Shown: piece after piece, positions 46,760 through 56,344 of the stretch
How positions within the stretch are numbered: the first letter of the stretch is position 1
Layout: every line of letters begins with the position of its first letter
NCBI GenBank assembly: GCA_015178975.1
Contig: WHVD01000035.1
Coordinates: 620,001-684,000 of the forward strand
Length of the DNA: 64,000 nucleotides
Source of the DNA: Hysterangium stoloniferum
Taxonomy: Eukaryota > Basidiomycota > Agaricomycetes > Hysterangiales > Hysterangiaceae
Direction of reading: 5' to 3'
Translations under genes and position numbers: made by a program
Notes under the pieces: generated by a model
Databases searched by the model: none
What the model was told of the DNA's origin: nothing
The model's input: the letters and a program-made list of their open reading frames with translations, nothing else

Positions 46760-46956
46760 CCAAAAGTTTCTAGGATCCTCAGCAAAGGCGTATTTTATAT
46801 AAATTCCGCCAATCACCCAGCGGATCCTTAACCGATTTAAAGTCGGTTAAGGATCCAACATGTGATTGGCGGGTTTAGAACCCAACAAACTTTTGGATTC
46901 CTTAAAAGATCCATAACCGAGTTAAAATCGAGTAAAGATCTAACATGTGGTGTCCT
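46760..46956. repeat. Nested palindrome / foldback sequence
   Basis: The core is GGATCCTTAACCGA (46822-46835) with its perfect inverse at 46843-46856 around a 7-nt loop. Outer arms are CCGCCAATCAC (46806-46816) with GTGATTGGCGG (46862-46872), and TCCAAAAGTTT (about 46760) with AAACTTTTGGA (about 46888). A second, degenerate copy of the core (AGATCCATAACCGAG...GATCT) follows at about 46908-46941. Confidence 0.75.
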
Positions 46957-49900
46957 TTGTAAGGGAGTGTGACTCCCTACACTGTAATTTGGTAATATTT
47001 GGTCCCATTGTTGTCCACTTCACATTGTTGTCCACATCCCATTGTTCTCACCTCCCATTGTTCCCCACTAGTATATATTATATACATCTGGATTTTCATT
47101 AAAGTAGTGGTTTGTTCCCCATCACTCATTCTAGTGTGTCTGCACTTACAACAGATACTAGTCTTACATCTTTTCAAGATTTATTCAGATATACAAGTAG
47201 CTGTATTTTAGCTGAATATTTAACTGAATACAGTCCCGTTTTTACGCCACCTAATAAATGTACTATGGCCTAAGCCGCTAACTTCGTTTTCACCCGTTCG
47301 CTGCCCCTTGCTAGATATTAATGATTAGAACGTACTAGACTTGGTCAGGGATCTAGCCCAAAAAATAATTCAAGCACTAAGAATAATGTTCAAGTTATGG
47401 CTCAAGTTGTTATCAAGTATTTTAAAAATTTGAACATCTGTTGATCGGTCCAAGGTGAGGTGGTTGTCGGGTCACACACAAAGTACCAGTGTGTCGCTAC
47501 GAGGTCAATAATTGGTCAGTCGCAATGTGTATACCAATCCCGCCGGAACAACGGGTAGCCAGCGGGCTGGTTTTTTTTCGAATACAAACTTCGATGGCCG
47601 AAATGCCGAGTTATAATTTGAGTCCTTGTCCAATATGGCTGGCTGGGGCCGGGAGCCCCGTTTTTTAGGCCGATCCGGGACTTTGCAATCACTACTCGAT
47701 ACTACGATCTACCAGGTGCACGATAATCAAATAGACACAGATTTTCTTGCTCCAACTTATACTAAGCACATAGAGCAATTACTTGGCACGTGAACTGTAC
47801 CCAACAAACTCCTTAACGTTTTTTATATTGCTTCTCGGAGTGTCATTTTAGACTTTGAAACACCTGGTGGATCATAATATACGTATACTTCTCTTTGATA
47901 GACTCCCAGTCCCCCAAATACTCAGTACTCAGCCGTTATCCGAAACAGCTTCGAAGGCTTACCACGTTTCTCGAGTATCGAACTCTATAAAGGCGAGGCC
48001 AAGTGCCACACGAGCCAAAATAATGACCGGATTCCTGGGAAATACCCAGTCTGAATGACTTATCAATGGGATACAGTAGCGCATTTTTTTCTCGTAGCAT
48101 AAACCGAATCTTCATCCTTGTGTGCAATCATTGCGCATGTGCTCTCCACCAGGACTAATTGTGACCGTCCCTGGTTTACTAAATCAGACTCACTAATGAA
48201 ATGGCCATCTAAACGCAACATTTACAGCGTTTTAGGGCCGTCTAATCAAAGTCTGAATAGGTAAGGTTTGACTGTCAGCGTAGATTAGGCCTTAGATATT
48301 CAGGGCCACAGTGGGCCTGGGAAAATGAAGTCTCTGAATAGCCTCGAGTAAATTCGAGGGTACCAGTTGTTCACTGGTATACTCATAATTTCTATATCAT
48401 TTCATCGTGTAAATAACTCATAATTCGTGTGCTTTGCTTTATTTTCCTGATCCTTCAAATTTATAACATATGCAATGTTTGCTATACTGGTTTAATCATA
48501 TAAACGACCTAATATAACTACTAACAGCTATGGATGACTATTCATCAATGGCCACACCATCCTGAGTAAACTGAGTATCTCACTTACCTCAAACATTTGT
48601 GATTTTGATCTGCCAAGTGTTATGAGATTAACTGTGATCACCTGGATTTACACTGCATATACACCCTTAAACAATTCATGAAAGATTTCATGTTACTTTC
48701 CCAGGATCCTACCCAGTTTTTAGCAGAGCTGCTCACTTTTTTTTTTCAAGGCAGTTTAAGCTCCACTTTAGGCACTATGTGCTCCTCCAACCGAGTGCCA
48801 CATTGTCGCCCCTCATCGCCCCTCGTCGCGCTCAGCCATCCTCTATTTGCTGGTCACTATAAACATCAATTAGGTTGGCACGTTGGTATTCACTCGTTCC
48901 TGACGTCCTGACCAACGTTCATATAGGACCGTTTACCGCCACTGTCCAGCGACCGTTCCATCGTTCTATCCCGACTAGACATTGCTTGTTCTTATATAAC
49001 ATATCTGTTGTTAGGTGTTGTAACAGTGTTTTGTGTACATACATAATGTTTTTTTCCCAGGGATAAATATGCGACATGCCAAGGTTCATCATTTATTCGT
49101 CAATCTTGCTGTTTGTGCTAAGTTCTATTCAAAATATCATCTGCAATCCATCTCTTTCCACGGACCACCAAATTAAACACACGTCCCTCTCGTCCTTCAT
49201 CCGCCTTTGCCAATCCGTGGTGTCGACAATGCAAGGAGGGTGATCGCTTCGTCGAGCCTCGAGCCAGGCGGCATGCGGCTGGTGGTGATGTATATCTTGA
49301 ATCCCACCTTTTTGGGTGTTTTGCTGAGGATATTGTGGTGTATCCACCTTGGTGACACTCCCACTCGAGACGTTGCTCATTAACTGTGCGAACAAGCGAT
49401 GGGATAAGAGGTTGTCGGAGGGCGTTGTTATAGCTGTTGGCGCTGTGTGCAGGGTGGACAGGATTGGGTTCACCACAACAAGTATAACGCATTGTCATAA
49501 AAAATGTCCAGGTCACCCGTACGTTGACAGCACCATTGCGCATCTGGTACGCCGGGAAAAGACACACTTCTGTACCCTTTCATAGCTGGACGCTGCGATA
49601 CCATCAAAACCAATTATTTCATCGAGTGGAAATGTATGTCTCCTCTCGAAAGATGACACATGTTTGAGTAACATAATTCAAATTTCCTTTGACTGAGGGC
49701 AAGACCAACCCCTGGCGCTGCCTTTGGCCGCCCGGGGCTGCGTGTCCTCCCGGCATGTTTCTTCAGACATGAATGGAGGACGTGGGTCAGTCTGTCGAGG
49801 CCCAATATTGTGGCCATCTGTAACTAAGAGGATAATAATATCCATGATGAGTTTACTTATAAAACGAACAAAAAGCATAGTATTTGTCCTACTGGGAATG

Positions 49901-50230
49901 GTACCATGACATTTGTACGTGTGATACTTGGGTAAGGGATACAGTATTCGTCAATTGAGAGTACATTTAAATACGGTAGGGTTCGCATATTAATTGTGTT
50001 CACCCATTACTGGTATACAGGATGTAGAAAAATTACAGAAAGAAAGAAAGAAAGCACAAAGATGTCGGAACGATGAATGGTGATGAATATTGATGAGAAT
50101 GAGGCTCCTGGCAAGCTGAGGTATAATGAAGATGCTATATTTCATATGCTGGGGTGATCCCATGCTACGGATCACCTAAATTTGTATGGAATGGTGTCCA
50201 ATGGCGATTTTTTTGGCTCTCCAGTTTACT
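46957..50230. other. Region without recognised genes
   Basis: Only short open frames. A minus-strand open pair at 49118-49567 is readable in two frames but has no motif I recognise. (GAAA)n microsatellite near 50037-50057. Confidence 0.4.
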
Positions 50231-50605
50231 TTAAAAAATGACAAAGGTTAACTTCGTGGTCCACAATGGAGGCAGGGCGACATACTGGTCCGTTTTCCAT
50301 GCATATGGATTCAAGCATCCTTTGTGCTCTTTACTCCAGCTCTGTCCACCACTCTTTTTCCGACAGTAACTCGGCCCTTCTGGGGCGAGCTTCACAATGC
50401 ACGCCGTCCCAAACCCCAGAATAAACCACACATACACGGACGGAGATAGGAGGGTCTTTAAATGCGTGCGTTGAATGTGGCGAGAGTATTGGCTTAGGAA
50501 AGGGAGTGTGGATGGGCCGTGGGGTGTGCGTCTGGAAAGTCGGGAATATGATCGCGGTTGCATCATTGTGTACTGTAACAGTATCGGAAGAGAAAGAAAG
50601 GACAA
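50231..50605 (-). CDS. Possible small protein with one membrane segment
   Basis: Open for 124 codons, with an internal ATG giving MMQPRSYSRLSRR. Arg/Ser-rich N-terminus, then one hydrophobic segment (VYVWFILGFGTACIVKLA), then a charged tail. This could be a small mitochondrial or membrane protein divergent to the DUF1992 gene. An overlapping 109-codon frame on the same strand weakens the call. No family recognised. Confidence 0.3.
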   Translation of the reverse strand: MSFLSLPILLQYTMMQPRSYSRLSRRTPHGPSTLPFLSQYSRHIQRTHLKTLLSPSVYVWFILGFGTACIVKLAPEGPSYCRKKSGGQSWSKEHKGCLNPYAWKTDQYVALPPLWTTKLTFVIF

Positions 50606-51078
50606 GAATAAAAGGACAATTTTTATAACATAGGGGATTGTGAGAGGAGGCTTTGTACAATGATATGTCAGCCCTGCCGCGGCTCTTTCGTCACACGCAA
50701 TTACGGACAGTCCGATTAAGATCCAGTACGGGTCCTCTCGGCACGGAAAAGCGTGTTCATTCCGGCTTTAATTGGAATGAGCGGCTCTGGCCGAGAACGG
50801 CATTCCTGGCCCGGGCACGTTGCTGAGGAATAGCCGCTTACTTATAAATTGATTATCACATAGAAATAAAATACAATAGGCAATTACTAAGTAAGCAGCT
50901 GAGCAGACATGATCGAACTCGAACTTTCCAGCGACTGAATGGAATTCCGGTACACTGGGAGCGGTTGGGTCCAGGGTTCTGACTCGAAATTTAGTAGAGA
51001 AGCCTTTGAACTCAATAAATTACCACAGTGAGAAATTAGCGCTCATTAAGTAAGTAAGCCTCTGTCGGAGTCCAGCTT

Positions 51079-52663
51079 ATGCTTAAAACCGTCGCCGGGA
51101 CATACAAACTTCATACTTTACGCTCTCGTGCTGCTCAATATTCGACGCGGCTTGGACAATCTGATGGGAGAGGTGGTAATCATAATGAGATTCAAACTAG
51201 CAATAGAGACATTGACTTGAGAGCTAGTGCGAAGCTTTGGGTTGATGCAGAGGCCGAAGAGACACAGGATGAAACTCCTACTCCCAAGTCTATGTCGTAT
51301 AGAGATAAAGCGGCTAATATTGCGCAATCCTATCCCAACTGGGCAGGGGATGAGTCTACACCGGATGCAGTGCTGAGAATGTTAGTGGACAAGTACAAGC
51401 CACTAAGGGGGGAGGTGAAGACCGCGGACGAAAAAATAAAAAATATGAAAATAGATGTTGCAACTATTCCAACGAACCCGCCACCACTATTAATACAGGA
51501 ATCAACATCCCCGCCTCCTCTTACACCCGAACATAAGCCCTGGCTCACAACTTTCAAAATCCCCTCACACACTTCCTCGTCAATTCGCTACATGCGTCTT
51601 CCTCCCGCTCCCCCGCCTTCAAAAAGGCCTCCTCATGTTCCTATCCATCCTGACGACACGCGAACACGCATCGTCGAGCGCGACCGGAGGCGTAAAGAAG
51701 CATATGCTGGAAAGATAGTGGGTGCGAAGGAGGGGAGTTTGGATTATAGGCTGGGCGTTGCGGGGAGAAATGCGAGTGCAGGCAGGCCCGGAGGCGGGCC
51801 TCCGAATCCAGTTAGTATGAAAGGTTGGGCTGGTCTGGTTGAGGAGCGGATCGAGGTGCGTGTTTGGTTCATTTATTATTAAGGGTTGAACCAGTATAGC
51901 GTTAATACCGCATTCGAAATTAGCGTGCCAGGTCCGAAGGACATTTTTCGAAGCTCAAGGGGCGCGGAAAGCCATTAGAAAGGGAGATCGAACAGAGTAA
52001 TCCATTCATTTCACGGGAGGAGTTTTTGATGAACAGGATTGTGAAGAGACAGGGCGCTGTGCCTGTTTGGGTTGAATATCAGACGGGTGAGGAGTATTTG
52101 CACTACAGTCTCCATACCCAGTCACATTAATTCTAATTTCTTCTTAAATTAATGATCCGCTAGAACTCGACACAGCCCTATCAACGTTTCGCGCCACTCT
52201 CCACACAAACTGGACCCGCCGTGCCATTCGTAGCTTTACCACACAGCTTCCCCCGTCACTCCTACATACAGTTTCTGCCGAATCCGTCCGTACTCTCCGA
52301 GATCCCGCTTGGGAATCCCTCGAGAAAGGCTACCATGATCGCGCAATCGCTGAAATTAACAAGCTCATGAGGAAATATAACGGTGTTGCACCGTATCCGG
52401 TCAGAAGGGTCGAGATTATTAGGGAAAGAGAAATGCAAAAAATGTATGAGGCTTGTTGGGCGGGGGTTCTAGAGGGGGTCAGCAGTAGGGCAAGTGGGAG
52501 TAAGGCATTGCAGGTGAACGGTGTCGGGGATGAAGATGAAGGGCGTGGCAGAGTGGGTAGTGGCATCGATGCAGCGCGGTTTAGTACCGGCCATGGTTTT
52601 GGGTGGAAGGCGATGTGGGAGAGGTGGGTGGATAGATTTGTTAGCGCCAAGTCCCGGTGTTAG
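51079..52663 (+). CDS. DUF1992 / DNAJC28-like protein, probably mitochondrial
   Basis: Three exons: 51079-51855, 51924-52086 and 52164-52663. Introns are 68 bp (GTGCGT...TTAG) and 77 bp (GTGAGG...CTAG); frames join cleanly to give 479 residues. The N-terminus (MLKTVAGTYKLHTLRSRAAQ) is basic and lacks acidic residues, as in mitochondrial presequences. The DUF1992 core spans the exon junctions: WAGLVEERIE, then ARSEGHFSKLKGRGKPLERE, FLMNRIVKRQGAVPVWVEYQ, and a C-terminal helical region ending YNGVAPYPVRR. DUF1992 proteins are DnaJ subfamily C member 28-like. In this copy no J domain is seen; the N-terminal half is Pro-rich and low-complexity. The biochemical role of the family is poorly known. 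The only clear intact host gene in the window. Confidence 0.88.
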
Positions 52664-54107
52664 AGAGTATTGTATTGTATTGGATTAGTGTGAGTAGATG
52701 CATGGCTTATAGTGATTATTTACCCTTCCATTGTTGATCCTTACATCCTTTGTGACTGCAACACACGAATACATCTAAAGCTCTGGAATGGCAACGGCAA
52801 AGGTCGATGAAGAACTGGCAGCCACAACGATGAAGAGGCAGCGATAGCGGGACCCGCCGTTTAAACGCCTTTTGATTACTAATTTATTCCAACGTTCTTT
52901 TTCCTTTTGCAGGACGCATTGGGAAACGATCGGATTTGTATACATGGGAGAAGTGCCAGTGTTCTGGTGTGTACAGTTTCCATAAAATAATTATGGGGGA
53001 ACTCCAAGGATATCCGTCATTGCGTAAGGAATACCCAATCTATCCCATTACTCTGTATCTGGGCATAGATGCTAAAAAGTGACTTCATTGGTATAGGGCT
53101 ACATGGCATGAGAGTATTCCAAACCAGCAAGCCGGTTCCAGTGACACAATTTACAAGTAGTCGTTATTACTTGTTTTCCTTTTCCGATTAATCAGACGCT
53201 ATTTGTCACTCTTCCAGCACTTTTCAAAGTACCCCGCTGCATACAAAGGCGATACAATATTCGCCTAGAACGAAAGTAAAGGCTGGGTTCGATTCTCAGA
53301 GCGTCAATTGATGTGAGCTCTCGACCGTGTGATAAGAGAGTATTTGCAAATTAATATAGTTAAGAGAGCTCGGAGGTTACTAAAACACTATTGGAAATGG
53401 TGATGAACCACTCACTCCCTAGGGGCGGTTCACCCTTCTTCTCCTACCAAATACTTGAAAATACAGATTGTGAACCATGCTCAGTGATGCTGATGCATGA
53501 TTTAACCCATGTACACATGAACTATCACCAAACCTATCATGTTAGAAGGTGATTCGCTGACTGACACATTGATTGATACAAGTACTCCATTACAAGCTCA
53601 TTAAACCTTTGTTGTGCATTTACAATAAGCCAACTCATACTATTTTTTAATGACAACACACTAGCAAAATGTGGTATATTTCTTTCACTTACAGAATAAT
53701 GTTCTCTAAAACATGAACACCGGTAATTCATTCAATAAAACATCAATTACATTTTGTGTGTGACTTGTGAAAAAGGCAGCTGATGATGATTATTTTTATG
53801 TGTAAAAAAAAAGAACACTCCACAATAACTATCCCCCGATACATTGGTGGGGACCACTGTGTGCTGTACACACCCCACACTAATCAGTCACATTCACCAG
53901 TCAGAGCCATGGCCACATTGAGCCAGGGGGAATGTTGAAATAGGCTCTAGCACCCTAAGTCTACATCAAGCTTACATGCCATACCAAGTCATAGGGTACC
54001 TTAAACATGTATACCATTGTCTCACCCTCACATTAGCTGTAACATATTTAACTACTGTAGTCACAGTTCCATACTCAGTTGAACCACTTATCTGTTTCAC
54101 TGAGGTA
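52664..54107. other. Spacer; possible LTR start near 53934
   Basis: No gene seen. At 53920-53940 AGCCAGGGGGAATGTTGAAAT resembles a polypurine tract joined to a TGTTG LTR start of a plus-strand copia element, but its far end could not be located because E4 inserted at 54113. Confidence 0.35.
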
Positions 54108-54112
54108 TGTTG

Positions 54113-54916
54113 TGTTAGGATACACACACAGGGTGGGTCTCCGGAGAAACCTGTGGGATATCTGGTAGGACTTGGCTTCAGCTTATAGGCTGCACCCTCG
54201 CTAGATCGTGTTGTCCAATTTCGAACAGGCGGATGGGAATCCCGGGGAGTCCAGGTGGGGTTCATGGGTCATAGGTCGTAGGTCGGAGGTCGTGATAGTT
54301 GAGAGAGGTAGATGCGCTGGAGCCTGTGGGCTCTGACTAGTGAGAGCGATGTGAATCAAGCAAGGGTTTAGAGCGGAAAATGGATTAGATTACTGGGGGG
54401 AATCTAAGCTAATTTTCTGACTGGATTGTATGTACAACATCTGCCAGTTTAAATAGACCATGGAGTGAATGACATACCAAATCCAGTAATGACAAAATGA
54501 AAACTAACAAAACATAAAACAGGAATAGTAAACACCAAGTTTGGTGTTAGGAACAGGATGGAATGGAGTGGAGTCCGAATCGTGACAAAGCATAACCCAT
54601 AACAGGAAACGGAGCGGGAGTGGAGTCCAAATCGTGACAGGGCATTTGACTAAAACGGGAATGGGGCTCAATTAGAGTGGTGATGGGATTCTGAGCAGGG
54701 TTCAGTGACTGATACGTGGGACGAAGACGGACATAGACAGAGATGGAGTCTGGGGGAAGTCCGGTGACTGATATGTGTCATAATGAGGTCGAATGTAACA
54801 AGTCTTGATGTATAGAGTCCGGGTGGGAAATCCTATAAACAGACAATTGGTGCGTGTAGGGCATGGTGGTGTACAGGTTAGTGCCTGGAGTCCGGCGGGA
54901 TTGTCTGGTCGTAACA
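54113..54916 (-). mobile_element. 3' LTR of E4 (804 bp)
   Basis: TGTTAGGATACAC to CTGGTCGTAACA on the plus strand. It differs from the 5' LTR (62438-63255) almost only by transitions at CpG-derived sites plus a small repeat-length change near 54275. U5 motif near 54.18 kb. Confidence 0.95.
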
Positions 54917-54919
54917 GTA

Positions 54920-54929
54920 CCCTCCCTTT
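54920..54929 (-). other. Polypurine tract of E4
   Basis: AAAGGGAGGG on the minus strand followed by GTAC and the 3' LTR. Confidence 0.85.
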
Positions 54930-54984
54930 ATGCTGAAGTCCCAAAGAGGCTCTAGGCCTAGATAAGGTTCTTGTTGGCTACGCG

Positions 54985-55076
54985 CATGTGTCAAAAGTCA
55001 TGTCAGTTACACGTATGTGTCAAAGAGTCATGTGATCTGGAAGGTAAGGTTCAAACGCGACGAGCCTATATATAAA
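54985..55076 (+). promoter_or_regulatory. Promoter of the E4 antisense gene
   Basis: Two near-copies of CATGTGTCAAAAGTCATGT (54985-55003 and 55014-55033) lie upstream of a TATA box TATATATAAA (55067-55076), about 50 bp before the ATG at 55125. The block is conserved in E2 and E3, pointing to transcription independent of the LTRs. Confidence 0.65.
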
Positions 55077-55124
55077 TTTGAAAAAATGGAAATTTTTTCT
55101 TCTTTATTACCCCCATCATCGATA

Positions 55125-56143
55125 ATGGGACCAAAGCCCACACTGCACAAGCCTTTGCCAACTGCCGGGCCCTCCATGGGCAATCAGTACCGGGTGCCGC
55201 TCTCTGCTGCCCAAATCTTGGTGCAGTGGGACAAGCAACGTCGACAGCGAGAAGAGGTGGAATGAGAAGCCCGGGAGGTCGAGGAGGCCCTGAATAGGGA
55301 GTACCAGGCAGCTGTGGCCGCAGAGGAAGAGGCCCCGAGGCAGAAACAGAGGGATGAGGAGGAGGCTGCACGGGTGGCTGCAGAGAAGGCCAAGGTGGCA
55401 GCAGAGAAAGCCCAGGTGGCCACGGAGAGAGCCGCGATTGTTGCAGGAAAGGTAAGTCCCATCATTTCGACTTGTTGTTTTTTTTGACTTGGCGTTTTCA
55501 GCACAAGGCAGCGGAAGTCAAGTCCGAGTCCGAGGGGGAGCCAGAGAGCCCCAACAAGGTAAGTCTCGGGTCCATGGGTATACCGTGGAGCTAACTGTAT
55601 CAACAGAAAGCAAGGAAGGTGGTGCCAGTCGACCTACCGACTCGGAACGACCCAGGGTGTTCCAGTTGTAATGACTGGAACACTGAGTGTAATTGGAAGT
55701 CTGGCCGGGGCCTGGGGTGTCACCAGTGCATGCACCTCAAGGTGAGGTGCTCGCTCGTTCATGAGCAGGCCGTGGGGTCCGGTAGTACACAGGAGAATGG
55801 CGGGTCGGACAGATACTCCGGTCTGGAGGAAGCCTTAAGATGGATTGCCGAGGGAATTGAAGCCCAAAATGAGTTGCTCTGGAAGAGCAACAAGGTCAGC
55901 ATGATCATGGCAAATGATCTCCATGCACTCTGCGGGGACCATTTTAAATTCCTGATAGAGTATGCAGGCTTTGTGTATGAGAAGCCAGAGGCCGGGAGTT
56001 CTGAGGAAGCTGGTACAGATGAGGAGGAGGTGCCCGCGGAGATAGTGGAGCTACCCGAGGAGATGAATGAGGCAGGAAAAGCTGAGGTGGAAAAACAGAA
56101 GGTGGGGAAAAAGAATAGCCCCTTCAATGTAGATGAAGAATAA
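55125..56143 (+). CDS. Antisense accessory gene of E4: coiled coil plus Zn(II)2Cys6-like cluster
   Basis: Best copy of the extra gene. Exon A 55125-55451 (109 codons; MGPKPTLHK, then a long Glu/Ala/Arg coiled coil), intron 1 55452-55501 (GTAAGT...TTTTCAG), exon B 55502-55558 (19 codons, acidic), intron 2 55559-55606 (GTAAGT, CTAAC branch, CAACAG), exon C 55607-56143. About 306 residues. Cys at about 146, 149, 156, 166, 169 and 176 follow C-x2-C-x6-C-x9-C-x2-C-x6-C, inside the Gal4-type signature, with Lys/Arg between the last two Cys but few basic residues after the second. Then a helical region (WIAEGIEAQNELLWKSNKVS) and an acidic C-terminus. One TGA at 55263 interrupts exon A. Convergent with pol (stops 56143 and 56345). 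A regulator or capsid partner is inference. Confidence 0.82.
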
Positions 56144-56344
56144 GAAAGTTTAATAATTTTTGAATATAAAAGTAAAGCGTGAAAAAAAAACATAAGAGTC
56201 AAAGTGAAAGTAAAAGCCAAAGTCAAAGTCCGTGGAGAATCCACTTAAGGACTTGACAAGACATGTCAGAACCTGTAAAAGCAAAGAGAGACATAGGGCA
56301 ACAGGGAATAATTAAAATGAGTCCAAATGTAACCTGGAATGCGG

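Noticed and set aside
49118-49567. Minus-strand open frames of 149 and 115 codons
   Set aside because: Two overlapping frames with no recognisable domain; coding status cannot be supported from sequence alone.
50700-51000. Possible tRNA on the minus strand near 50930-50990 (GTTCGAGTTCG)
   Set aside because: No acceptor or D stem can be drawn.
53196-53305. tRNA-like segment (GGTTCGATTCT B-box-like, T-arm pairing, GGCGA/TCGCC hairpin)
   Set aside because: No D arm or A box, spacing too long, acceptor arms only partly pair. At best a decayed tRNA-derived fragment.
53934-54107. Plus-strand copia LTR start after AGCCAGGGGGAA
   Set aside because: No second LTR or right end found, and the nearby copia pol is on the minus strand. 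Noted only as a possibility.
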